NCBI GenBank assembly: GCA_016743235.1
Contig: VRZD01000030.1
Coordinates: 1-64,000 of the forward strand
DNA from: Pantanalinema sp. GBBB05
GTDB taxonomy: Bacteria > Cyanobacteriota > Cyanobacteriia > Leptolyngbyales > Leptolyngbyaceae
Length of the DNA stretch: 64,000 bases
Direction: 5' to 3'
The notes below the pieces were generated by a model that was not told the origin of the DNA, ran no database searches, and saw nothing but the letters and a program-made list of their open reading frames with translations. The position numbers and the translations under genes were made by a program. This document shows positions 1-8,049 of this stretch, piece by piece; positions within the stretch are counted from its first letter, which is position 1; every line of letters starts with the position of its first letter.

Positions 1-345
1 CCCCTATTGCGTGGTCTAGAGGTTGGTTTGGCACACGGCTACTTCCTGATTGGCCCTTGGGTCAAATTCGGACCCCTGCGTGACTCGGATGCCGCTGCTC
101 TGGGTGGACTAATCTCTGGGCTAGCCGTCATTCTGATCGCTACTGCCTGCATGTCGGTTTACGGACTAGTGACCTTCCAGGGAGATAACGATAGCACATC
201 TGACTCATTGCAAACCTCTGAAGGCTGGAGCCAGTTTGCTGGTGGCTTCTTCATCGGCGGTATGGGTGGTGCGTTTGTAGCATTCTTCTTGCTACAAAAC
301 TTCGTTGTTGTGGACTCGATCTTCCGGGGTATAGTCAATAACTAG
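1..345 (+). CDS. psaL: Photosystem I reaction centre subunit XI (PsaL), C-terminal part
   Basis: This is the last 114 codons of PsaL, the thylakoid membrane subunit that forms the centre of photosystem I trimers in cyanobacteria. The reading frame is open from base 1 (Pro-Leu-Leu-Arg-Gly-Leu-Glu-Val-Gly), so the gene begins outside the window and the internal Met-like TTG at 7 is not the start. The motif RGLEVGLAHGYFLIGPWVK is typical of the family, and two hydrophobic membrane segments follow (about fragment residues 35-55 and 85-105). The gene converges with the sigma factor gene, with a hairpin between them. Confidence 0.95.
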   Translation, partial: PLLRGLEVGLAHGYFLIGPWVKFGPLRDSDAAALGGLISGLAVILIATACMSVYGLVTFQGDNDSTSDSLQTSEGWSQFAGGFFIGGMGGAFVAFFLLQNFVVVDSIFRGIVNN

Positions 346-465
346 TTGAATAGGCTCTAACTCACGTGCCCTCGTTGATCAATGGTTTCTCCTCTGGAAA
401 CTACTTTATCAGCGGGGGTAATTTGTTTGGCTACGATCGCCATCATGTGACTCCAGAAATTAGAG

Positions 466-492
466 AGCCCAGTAGATTTACACTACTGGGCT
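466..492. terminator. Hairpin between psaL and sigA
   Basis: A perfect 10-bp inverted repeat (agcccagtag / ctactgggct) with a 7-base loop lies between the two convergent genes. There is no clear T-run, so a two-way terminator is inferred from position and stem only. Confidence 0.5.
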
Positions 493-532
493 GTGATGCC
501 TTGAAATGGGTTGGGTTCAAGATGAACCGGAT

Positions 533-1666
533 TTAGCGGATGTACTCTTTCAGAACGCTGTTCCGGTTAGGATGGCGCAATTTACGGAGTGCCTTCGCTT
601 CAATTTGGCGAATCCGTTCGCGAGTGACGTTGAAAATCTGACCGATTTCTTCCAGCGTCTTCATCCGACCGTCGTCCAAACCATAGCGCAGGCGCAGAAC
701 ATCCCGTTCGCGTGGGCTGAGGGTATCCAGTACGCTTTCTAGATCTTCCCGTAGCAGGCTCTTGGCCACTTGATCTTCTGGGGTTTCGCCATCCGATTCA
801 ATGAAGTCGCCCAAACGAGAATCTTCTTCCTTCCCGATCGGGGTTTCCAAAGAAATCGGCAGTTGGGCCGACTTGGCGATGAAGCGCAATTTTTCGATCG
901 TCATCTCCATGCGAGTGGCGATTTCTTCTTCCGTCGGCTTGCGTCCCATTTCCTGCGATAACAACTTCGTTGTTTTCTTAATGCGAGAGATGGTTTCGTA
1001 CAAGTGAACGGGGAGACGAATCGTCCGGGATTGATCCGCGATCGCGCGGGTAATCGCCTGCCGAATCCACCACGTTGCGTAGGTTGAGAACTTATACCCT
1101 TTTTCGTGATCGAACTTTTCAGCCGCCCGAATCAGACCTAAGCTGCCTTCCTGAATCAGATCTTGGAAAGATAGCCCCCGGTTCATGTACTTCTTGGCGA
1201 TCGACACTACCAATCGCAGGTTCGACTGCACCATCTTGTCTTTTGCCCGCCGACCCAAGTGCAAGCGATGGCGAAACGCTGGCAGCGTCATATTGACTTT
1301 TTCTGCCCACTCTTTGTCTTGAGGTTCGCGATCAAGCTGCTGTTGCAAGCTCTCCCGAATTCGCTCTAGCTCCAGCAGGTCAGCAATTTTACGGGCCAAC
1401 TCAATCTCTTCATCCGCCCGCAAGAGCCGAATCCGACCAATCTCTTGCAAATACAGACGAATCGAGTCTTCGGTATAATGCTTTTTCTTTGCCTGGGTGC
1501 GGCGGCGACCTGCCCGCACCTTACCGGATTTACCATCCTCATCAGATCCGTCCAGCGAATCATCCTGGTCATCATCTTCAACGAAGAAATCCAGGTCGCC
1601 TTCAGGTAAATCTTCGGAAGCGTCGCTTAACAACTCGATATCGAGTACGTTGTTGGCCTGGGTCAT
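533..1666 (-). CDS. sigA: RNA polymerase principal sigma factor (group 1, RpoD/SigA)
   Basis: Primary sigma factor directing RNA polymerase to housekeeping promoters. The 377-residue protein has an acidic N-terminus (about 17-48) and a basic linker (50-62), as in cyanobacterial SigA. Region 1.2 follows (SIRLYLQEIGRI, from 68), then region 2 (SNLRLVVSIAKKY, 148-160, and YATWWIRQAITRAI, 196-209) and region 4 with its helix-turn-helix (TLEEIGQIFNVTRERIRQIE, near 340-360). The length and acidic N-terminus favour the group 1 factor over the group 2 factor at 21378. The gene ends 41 bp from the hairpin shared with psaL. The upstream spacer to 2487 is long, so the promoter may lie well upstream; none is certain. 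Confidence 0.96.
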   Translation of the reverse strand: MTQANNVLDIELLSDASEDLPEGDLDFFVEDDDQDDSLDGSDEDGKSGKVRAGRRRTQAKKKHYTEDSIRLYLQEIGRIRLLRADEEIELARKIADLLELERIRESLQQQLDREPQDKEWAEKVNMTLPAFRHRLHLGRRAKDKMVQSNLRLVVSIAKKYMNRGLSFQDLIQEGSLGLIRAAEKFDHEKGYKFSTYATWWIRQAITRAIADQSRTIRLPVHLYETISRIKKTTKLLSQEMGRKPTEEEIATRMEMTIEKLRFIAKSAQLPISLETPIGKEEDSRLGDFIESDGETPEDQVAKSLLREDLESVLDTLSPRERDVLRLRYGLDDGRMKTLEEIGQIFNVTRERIRQIEAKALRKLRHPNRNSVLKEYIR

Positions 1667-2486
1667 GCCGCGATCCTCATGCTCCTTAACTAAGAAAAGT
1701 GAATATCAAATGACAGAGTTGTAACGGCCACGCGCTACTAAAACCAGGGACTAAAAATAGCCCCAAGCTGGTAACTACGCTAGCAATTAGCCGTCAAAAA
1801 AGGAACTCTCTTGCTCCGCACTAACATGTTGAGCCAAAGGGTTGAATGACAAACTATGGGGGCTATGTTTGTTAAGGTCTTTCCGATTGTAGCTTTTCTC
1901 ACAAAAGATGGATGTCTTTCGTTCATCTTTGTCACAGAATTAGTCATCGGAATGGAAGGCAAGAATGCATCTATGTAGCTTGGGTGGGTGCTACACAGTG
2001 AACCAATCTTGAAATAGGTAAAATTCAAACAATGCCTCATACAGACTTGCTGCTTTAGATTGACGATGATGTCAGCCAGACAAGTGTTAGGAAGGCTGAA
2101 CTACCCTGAAGATTGGGTTGTGGCATCAGAACCTCCCGTTGCTACGTTAACTCAGATTCCTCAAATTTGGATGAGGTTCGGTGTTAAGTTTCAATCGCAT
2201 TTCCAAGATAGTGAAGGGTTAAAGTAGGTTGATCCTGACAAAACACTGAAATCCTTTCAGCCATTTCAATGAAGTCATGTTAATACCATCTCCGTAGCTT
2301 GAGCAATTTGGCTGATTTTCGGCTTTACCTGACTCTACTTCAAGGTTGTTTGTCTATAGCAATCAGTTGTTTTAATTATTTTTTAAGCAAGAATAGCGAT
2401 TTCTTATCAACTAGCGAGAATGGAGGCGCAGTTTCCGCAAAGCGCTGAAGCGGACGGATATTAAGGGATTTAAATATACTGCTCAT
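1667..2486. other. Long spacer upstream of sigA
   Basis: About 820 bp without a confident gene. The only open frame that reads like protein is a 53-codon frame at 2066-2227 on the plus strand, listed separately. No tRNA, transposase remnant or strong hairpin was seen. Confidence 0.5.
2066..2227 (+). CDS. Possible 53-residue protein, unknown
   Basis: An ATG-ATG start opens a 53-codon frame ending in TAG at 2225. The peptide contains LNYPEDWVVASEPP and TQIPQIWMRFG, which has a more natural composition than the surrounding AT-rich spacer. There is no clear ribosome binding site and I do not recognise a family. It may be a small gene, the remains of a larger one, or chance. Confidence 0.25.
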   Translation: MMSARQVLGRLNYPEDWVVASEPPVATLTQIPQIWMRFGVKFQSHFQDSEGLK

Positions 2487-2813
2487 TTAAGGAGAGTCTG
2501 TTAATAGAGAAGATGGCATACGTGGGATTTGGAGGGCCGTTGGGTTAAGCAAAAGCTGTTTGACCGAATCCGCTCGTAAACTACCCCACAGACAGCACGT
2601 GCTCGGAGAACAAGTAATGGTGATTACAGCACCTTGTTGCGCAAGTTTGGAGCCAGCTTGATAGACTTGGGGTCGATCGCGAATATTAAAGCAACCGAGT
2701 TGGCAAAACAGTTCATTGTGGTAGTACATCCCACAGTAGATGTTGCCCTCAAACCAGAATTTGAATGCGAAAACTTGGGATTCATCAATCACCTGGGGTC
2801 GCACGGGAATCAC
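2487..2813 (-). CDS. Hypothetical protein, Cys/aromatic-rich, unknown function
   Basis: A 108-residue frame whose start overlaps the 3' end of the upstream deacetylase gene by 29 bp on the same strand. Its first 85 residues have a convincing coding composition: FAFKFWFEGNIYCGMYYHNE, then Cys residues in FCQLGCF and CSPSTCC. There is no signal peptide or membrane segment. The overlap suggests translation coupled to the deacetylase. I recall similar short unknown proteins in cyanobacteria but cannot name a family. The last 15 residues look less conserved in style. Confidence 0.5.
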   Translation of the reverse strand: MIPVRPQVIDESQVFAFKFWFEGNIYCGMYYHNELFCQLGCFNIRDRPQVYQAGSKLAQQGAVITITCSPSTCCLWGSLRADSVKQLLLNPTALQIPRMPSSLLTDSP

Positions 2814-3546
2814 CTGTTGATGTTATAAGCGGTTGAGAAATCTCATCACCCTGAGAAAAATTAAAATAAGTATCTAAACTCCGTTGTTGCCAGAGTTGAT
2901 CGATTGTGACAAATCGAAATCCCTGCTCTAACAATCTGGGGATCAGTTGGGCAGCGATCGCAGCGACATCCGTACCACCACAACGCCCATCATGTAATAC
3001 GATGACAGACCCATTCGTGACTTGTTGAAGGATACGAGTGACCACCGTGGCAATTCCAGGTGTTGTCCAGTCTTCAGGAACTACACTCCACATGACTGGG
3101 CGGTAGTCCCATTGATGCAGGAGTTTAAGGGTTTGCGGGGTAAATAAACCATTGGGCGGACGCACATCCCGAATGGCTTTCGGCGGCAAATCACAGGCTG
3201 TTGCGATGGCAATTTGAGTTTGCCACAGGGTTTGCTGTAACTCCCGAGGCGACAGTAAGGGGAATGACCGATGGTCATAGCCATGTAAACCAATCCAGTG
3301 TCCTTGTTGGTAGATAGCTTGGGCAATTGCAGGCGATCGCTGGACACAAGCCCCTAACCAAAAGAAACTGGCTGGAATTTGGTAGTGATCCAGAATTTTG
3401 AGGAGTTGAACGGTATATTCTGGATGTGGTCCATCATCAAAGGTTAGGGCAACCATCGGGATATTTTGATCCCCTGCCCAAAGACAGGTCGGAAACAGGG
3501 GATGCAACACTCGATAGAGGAGTGGATAAAAGGGGGCTAGCTGCAT
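2785..3546 (-). CDS. Polysaccharide deacetylase family protein (NodB homology domain)
   Basis: A predicted metal-dependent deacetylase of the carbohydrate esterase 4 family, which removes acetyl groups from N-acetylated sugars in wall or exopolysaccharide. In 253 residues it shows the family metal/catalytic motif TFDDGPHPEYT (35-45) and the HxxxH metal ligands in GLHGYDH (His88 and His92). RPPNGLF near 150 matches motif 3 and VIVLHDG near 200 matches the late His motif. There is no clear cleavable signal peptide, although the first 20 residues are hydrophobic. The genes for exopolysaccharide sugar transfer begin about 2.4 kb away. The exact substrate cannot be read from the sequence. Confidence 0.9.
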   Translation of the reverse strand: MQLAPFYPLLYRVLHPLFPTCLWAGDQNIPMVALTFDDGPHPEYTVQLLKILDHYQIPASFFWLGACVQRSPAIAQAIYQQGHWIGLHGYDHRSFPLLSPRELQQTLWQTQIAIATACDLPPKAIRDVRPPNGLFTPQTLKLLHQWDYRPVMWSVVPEDWTTPGIATVVTRILQQVTNGSVIVLHDGRCGGTDVAAIAAQLIPRLLEQGFRFVTIDQLWQQRSLDTYFNFSQGDEISQPLITSTGDSRATPGD

Positions 3547-3596
3547 AGGTTAGCACAGTTATTCTACCGACCTAATTTAAATAGGCTAACTTCAGC

Positions 3597-3992
3597 TTAA
3601 CTGATGAAACAACAGGTCTGCCGCGTATAGGCAGACTGAACCAGCGATGATACAACCTCATGGCTCAGTGGATTGACAAGAAACCCATCGAATCCCGGAT
3701 TCTCTTCCTGATGGACCCAACTCGGAGCATGAAAATCGGTGAGGGCAACCAGAGTAATGCGATAGGTATTCGCCCGATGACGCAATTCTTTCAGCAAAGG
3801 CTGTGACCAATAACGATGATCACCTGCCAGAATAATCAGAAATGGCGGCTGCTGACCCGTTTGGACAACAGCTTGCTCTTCAGAACACGCGATCGCAACT
3901 GAATAGCTAGAGCATGCCAGCAAAGACAATAGCACTCTCGCCTGACGAGGGTGTTGAGCTAGAAGTAAAATGTAGCCCAAAGGTGATTCCAT
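3597..3992 (-). CDS. Receiver-like domain protein lacking phosphorylation residues
   Basis: A 131-residue single-domain protein whose strand pattern follows a response-regulator receiver: YILLLAQH (strand 1, 7-14), PFLIILAGDH (strand 3, 50-59), ITLVALT (strand 4, 79-85) and GFLVNP (strand 5, 103-108). The acidic pair after strand 1 is Ala-Gln, the phosphoacceptor Asp position at the end of strand 3 is Ala56, and the conserved Lys before Pro is Asn107. Only the strand-4 Thr remains. It is therefore probably a pseudo-receiver used for protein contact, or a receiver-like fold with another role. No kinase is adjacent. Confidence 0.6.
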   Translation of the reverse strand: MESPLGYILLLAQHPRQARVLLSLLACSSYSVAIACSEEQAVVQTGQQPPFLIILAGDHRYWSQPLLKELRHRANTYRITLVALTDFHAPSWVHQEENPGFDGFLVNPLSHEVVSSLVQSAYTRQTCCFIS

Positions 3993-4531
3993 GGGGGAAT
4001 ATTGAAACTACTCACTAACCCACTAGTGGTAAGGGTTAATATACTGGCTGTGACAATTAGATTTTTGCAGGACTTCAATCCTTTTAACCCTTACAGGGTA
4101 TAGGTTTAAGCCCAAAAAATTAGGGCTGTTCACTTCCAATTTTCTTAGCTTTTATGGTGAGCTTGCAAATATTTCTAAATATTTCTTCAACCTAGTTGGT
4201 TAATATTTTTAGTTTGTTTTTTTAACTAGAAATAGCGAAATTAGGAAAACCTGGGTTTCTTGGGCTAATGCGCCAATTCTAAGCTTTAAGGCACAAAAGT
4301 TTGGATTTTTGTCCGCTTTATCACTGAAGAACTCAATAAATTTGTTACGCTAACGTTACTAGAAACGCAATAACAAACTGTTTAGATTAAGTTTATTTCT
4401 ATCTACCTGACTTAATAAGAGAAGCTGTTCTGAAATATCCATGGCAGCATAATATTTCGAGAAGGGTGGAACCTCAAGACTCAGAGTTGAAGATGGCTCC
4501 TGACTCCTGAGGTTCGCCTGCTGCTGGTGCT
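3993..4531. other. AT-rich spacer with an 11-bp inverted repeat
   Basis: About 540 bp with no confident gene. It contains an exact 11-bp inverted repeat (gtaagggttaa at 4029-4039 and ttaacccttac at 4084-4094, 44 bp apart) just upstream of the receiver-like gene, which could be a regulatory site. Confidence 0.5.
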
Positions 4532-5695
4532 TTACTTCAAGATGCACAACCCCCCGATCGCGACAGTGCAGTTAGCCGGTTTACGATCGGGGTCAAGGCT
4601 GGCAGTCTGGGCGTTGTAGACATATTTTCCTGCTTTCACCAGCCGATTGGGGTTAGCACAATACTCATAAGTTTGGTTGCCTTCTGGGAAGGATACTTGC
4701 ACTAGATTGCTTTGGTTAGCAGGGCAGTTGTCCAATACAGTTAACCCATAATCGGTTTGTAGGAGTTGCCGACGGGCATCTGGAGCTTGAGCACCAGGCG
4801 GTGAAGTGATTACAGGTGTAGTAGGAGTTTGAGCGACTGTAGCAGGTTGTAGCTCATCCGTATTGACGTTATAGCGATAGGTTCCTGCCTTGACAAAGCG
4901 AGTAGGATTCGCACAGTAGGTGTAATCCTTATTGTCCTGGGGATCGGTCATGGTAATTTGGACAACCGCTAGAGGAGTGGCAGGGCAGCGATCGAGTAGG
5001 GTAAGCTGTAGCCGCTGTGCCAGCAGATCTCGACGGGTATCAACTAACGTAATCCGTTTTGTAGCATCGTCATAAACATACTGTCCTACTTCAATATCCC
5101 GAGTACAGCGTTCATCCGAACCAATCTTAATCCGTGCCACATTGGGAACGCCACAACCAATCACCCGCAGCTTTAACACATCCTGCATCACTTGATCGGC
5201 TTGAGCGGTCTGTGGTGAAGCAGTAGACACTCCTGTACCTGGAGTTGTGGCAACACTTAACCCATCGATCGCCAGGTTATATCGTCCTAATGTATTGCTC
5301 GCTCCCAACACCAGTAATTTATAGATTCCAGCAGTGGGTACTCGGTATTGCAATAAGCTTCGGGTTTCATCGTAGGCAACCTGTTTACCCGCTGGCGATA
5401 GTAACACCAGAATGGGTTTGAGGTTACTGCCATCCTCAGCATCCACGGAGATTTCCAGACTATCTCCCCGTTGAGCCGTAAAAGTATATTCCTCACCGCG
5501 GGCATTTTGCGCCGGAGAGCCAGCCTTTGACCAATTCCGGAACTGGAAGCTAGGGGAATTGCTACGAATCAACCCATTTACCTTGTCCCCATCTTTAAGC
5601 GCGATCGCTGAAGCCAGGTTCGCGATCGTGCCTAAAGCCATGAGGGTTACAGTGACTGCTGCTGTGACTTGATTCACCACCTGCCGTTTCACCAT
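4532..5695 (-). CDS. Secreted protein with PPC-like domain and Cys-paired repeats
   Basis: A 387-residue exported protein. Residues 1-30 form a signal peptide ending ASA. Residues about 33-150 resemble a bacterial pre-peptidase C-terminal (PPC) beta-sandwich (GDSLEISVDAEDGSNLKP, then YRVPTAGIYKLLVLGA). The rest holds three related units of 50-70 residues, each ending in a similar hook: GQYVYDDATKRITL, GTYRYNVNTDELQP and GKYVYNAQTASLDP. The last two share CANPTRFVKAG / CANPNRLVKAG and a preceding DRCPA / DNCPA, suggesting one disulfide per unit. A GGAG box precedes the ATG. Function unknown; binding of a surface polymer or protein is a guess. Confidence 0.8.
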   Translation of the reverse strand: MVKRQVVNQVTAAVTVTLMALGTIANLASAIALKDGDKVNGLIRSNSPSFQFRNWSKAGSPAQNARGEEYTFTAQRGDSLEISVDAEDGSNLKPILVLLSPAGKQVAYDETRSLLQYRVPTAGIYKLLVLGASNTLGRYNLAIDGLSVATTPGTGVSTASPQTAQADQVMQDVLKLRVIGCGVPNVARIKIGSDERCTRDIEVGQYVYDDATKRITLVDTRRDLLAQRLQLTLLDRCPATPLAVVQITMTDPQDNKDYTYCANPTRFVKAGTYRYNVNTDELQPATVAQTPTTPVITSPPGAQAPDARRQLLQTDYGLTVLDNCPANQSNLVQVSFPEGNQTYEYCANPNRLVKAGKYVYNAQTASLDPDRKPANCTVAIGGLCILK

Positions 5696-5813
5696 CGGGT
5701 CGAATTCTCCTCAATACTGTGGGTTTGAAGAATGATTGTTACCTACGAGCATTTAGCACCAAAGCCATGCTTAGCTTGGACAACCATCAAGGGAAAAAAT
5801 AGTTATACTGCAA

Positions 5814-5842
5814 CCCCCTCTTCTGAACATCAGGAGAGGGGG
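5814..5842 (-). terminator. Terminator downstream of the sugar transferase gene
   Basis: An 8-bp GC-rich inverted repeat (ccccctct / agaggggg) with a 13-base loop lies 110 bp past the stop codon at 5953. On the minus strand a T-rich run follows about 15 bases later. Confidence 0.5.
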
Positions 5843-5952
5843 CAACATGGGGAGACAGACGCTTCAAGTAGGATAAAGTTCCCACAGATGATGAATAGTT
5901 GTTAGAGCAGGCATCACCGGCTAACCCAGGATTCTACAACCTTCAATCTGTC

Positions 5953-6657
5953 CTAATAAGCGCCATTATCTTTGGGGAAAACTACAACCCCGATCGTTTT
6001 AACAATGATCCACAAATCCGCCAAGAAATTGCGGAAATTCACATAGTACACGTCAATCTGAATCCGCTTGGGGTAGGGAATATTATTGCGACCAGAAACC
6101 TGCCATAGTCCAGTAATACCGGGGCGGATGGTCAAAATACAGTCGATAGATTTGCCGTACTTGGGTAATTCCTCAACCACTAAGGGACGAGGTCCAACGA
6201 CACTCATATCGCCTTTTAGCACATTCAAGAACTGGGGAAATTCGTCCAAACTCGTGATGCGAAGGAACTTACCAATCCAGGTGATCCGGGGATCACGCCT
6301 GAGCTTGAAATTTTCATAAAACTCTTGTCGCAAGCCGGGTGAGGTTTCCATGATTTCGATCAATACCTCGTCAGCATTGCGTACCATGGTTCGGAACTTA
6401 ATGCAACCGAAGCGCTTATAGTTCTTACCAACCCTTTCCTGCACATAAAACACAGGTCCCGGAGAACTCAGGGCTATCAGCAGCATAATTAGCAGATAAA
6501 CCGGAGAAAACAGAATCAGCACTGCTAGCGAAAAGACGATATCAAATATTCGCTTCGCAGCTTCCCCGTTCAAAGCATCCAGAATAAAGGGCAAAACGCC
6601 CCGCTTCACCAATGCCCGAAGGGATTTGCGGGAGACGAGTTGACTTTCAGCAGTCAT
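5953..6657 (-). CDS. Undecaprenyl-phosphate sugar phosphotransferase (bacterial sugar transferase)
   Basis: Initiating sugar-1-phosphate transferase of exopolysaccharide synthesis, which moves a sugar phosphate from a nucleotide sugar to a polyprenyl phosphate in the membrane. The chosen ATG at 6657 follows a strong AAGGAG box, giving 234 residues; an upstream in-frame start is less likely. After one hydrophobic segment (DIVFSLAVLILFSPVYLLIM, about 40-60) come the family motifs VQERVGKNYKRFGCIKFRTM, LRITSLDEFPQFLNVLKGDM and SVVGPRP, then ITGLWQVSGR. It lacks the multi-membrane N-terminus of WbaP/WcaJ and so is of the short type. It lies 116 bp downstream of the glycosyltransferase and probably acts in the same pathway. 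Confidence 0.93.
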   Translation of the reverse strand: MTAESQLVSRKSLRALVKRGVLPFILDALNGEAAKRIFDIVFSLAVLILFSPVYLLIMLLIALSSPGPVFYVQERVGKNYKRFGCIKFRTMVRNADEVLIEIMETSPGLRQEFYENFKLRRDPRITWIGKFLRITSLDEFPQFLNVLKGDMSVVGPRPLVVEELPKYGKSIDCILTIRPGITGLWQVSGRNNIPYPKRIQIDVYYVNFRNFLADLWIIVKTIGVVVFPKDNGAY

Positions 6658-6773
6658 GTTACTCCTTACACATCCACACCACACACACAGTCCTGATCAT
6701 AAAGCCACTGACCCCTTCTACGCTGAATTTAGTTCCAATTCAGCCAAGAATTTAGATTCGGCGGGTCAGGACT

Positions 6774-7988
6774 TCAAACTAAAACGCAATCTTTTGTCCG
6801 AAATTCTTGATAACAGCGGTCTAAAAACGCTAGGTAGCGCCGCTGAAAAATCTCAGGTTTAAATGACAATGCATGGGTTCGCATCACCTCCGGCTTGAAC
6901 TGAGTTTGATACTGTTCAAAGGTTTCGACTGCCTCGACCAAATCGGCGACCGTTTGGTGAGAGAACAGTAATCCGGTACCTCCAACTTCACCGTGCTGGC
7001 GAACATCCCGGACTGTTTCCAGGGTTCCCCCAACTCCATAGGCAATCACAGGGGTGCCACACGCCTGTGCTTCTACAGGAGCAATGCCAAAGTCTTCATA
7101 TGCTGCATAGACGAAGGCTTTTGCCTGTGCCATGTATTCTTCTACGACGGCATCTGGTTGCCAACCCAGAATTTGGACATTGGGGTGAGCTAGTCGCCGC
7201 AGTGCATCCAGTTCGGGACCACTGCCAATCACGACTAGCGATCGCCCTAATTGATTAAAGGCGTTGACAATTAGCGAAATCTGTTTATAGCTGACTAAAC
7301 GCGAAACTGTCAGGTAAAAATCTTGTTTTTGGGGTTCAAACCGGAAGCGATCGGTATTGACGGGGGGATAAATCACTTGCGATCGCCGCCGATAAAACCG
7401 CCAAATTCGTCGCGCCGTATTGTGGGAATTGGCAATAAAGTAATCCACCCGGTTGGCCGCTAAGACATCCCACTGCCGTAAGCGATGTAATAGGTAACGG
7501 GTCAAGATGCCTGGCAGCCCACGACCGGCGCGACTTTGGTTGAGATAATCAAAGGTCATATCCCAGGCATACCGCATCGGAGCATGGCAGTAGCAGACAT
7601 GCATCTGGTGGGGAGCGGTAATCACTCCCTTAGCGACTGCATGGGAGGACGAAAGAATGATGTCATACTGGCGCAGATCTAACTGCTCGATCGCCAGGGG
7701 CAGAAACGGTAAATATTTTTGGACACCATTCCGGGCGAACGGAAAATTCTGGAGGAACGTTGTGCCAATGCGACGTTGATATAAGTAACTCTCAGGATTG
7801 GTGGACTCAAAATCAATCAAGGCATAGAGATCCGCATCAATCCAGTTCAAAATTTCGCGCACAACCAACTCTGAACCACCCGTTGCCTTCGGAGTGAGCC
7901 ATTCATGAACTAAGGCGCAGTTTAAATTGGCAAGTGGTGGCGGTACGACATGATTAACCGTAATCCGTTCATCTAAAATTCCGTCCAA
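6774..7988 (-). CDS. Glycosyltransferase family 4-like protein
   Basis: GT-B fold glycosyltransferase, likely adding sugars to a lipid-linked exopolysaccharide precursor. The N-terminal domain begins near CALVHEWLTPKATGGSE, and the C-terminal domain has SRLVSYKQI, VVIGSGPE and EDFGIAPVEAQACGTPVIAY, the usual donor-binding EX7E-type segment. The start is uncertain: no ATG precedes the conserved N-terminus. The in-frame TTG at 7988 gives about 404 residues; a TTG at 8126 would give 450 residues with an odd Trp/Cys-rich leader lying inside the znuB gene, so I prefer 7988. It is followed by the sugar transferase on the same strand. Confidence 0.88.
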   Translation of the reverse strand: MDGILDERITVNHVVPPPLANLNCALVHEWLTPKATGGSELVVREILNWIDADLYALIDFESTNPESYLYQRRIGTTFLQNFPFARNGVQKYLPFLPLAIEQLDLRQYDIILSSSHAVAKGVITAPHQMHVCYCHAPMRYAWDMTFDYLNQSRAGRGLPGILTRYLLHRLRQWDVLAANRVDYFIANSHNTARRIWRFYRRRSQVIYPPVNTDRFRFEPQKQDFYLTVSRLVSYKQISLIVNAFNQLGRSLVVIGSGPELDALRRLAHPNVQILGWQPDAVVEEYMAQAKAFVYAAYEDFGIAPVEAQACGTPVIAYGVGGTLETVRDVRQHGEVGGTGLLFSHQTVADLVEAVETFEQYQTQFKPEVMRTHALSFKPEIFQRRYLAFLDRCYQEFRTKDCVLV

Positions 7989-8049
7989 CGTTCGATCGCA
8001 ACTCCTCAGACAGCAGTATAAGCCCAAACGGAAAATAAGACAGCGTTTC

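Noticed and set aside
1780..2040. 86-codon minus-strand frame upstream of sigA
   Set aside because: No start signal and no protein-like pattern.
4359..4547. 62-codon minus-strand frame just after the PPC-type gene
   Set aside because: Composition is random-looking, it overlaps the preceding gene by 16 bp and no family is recognised.
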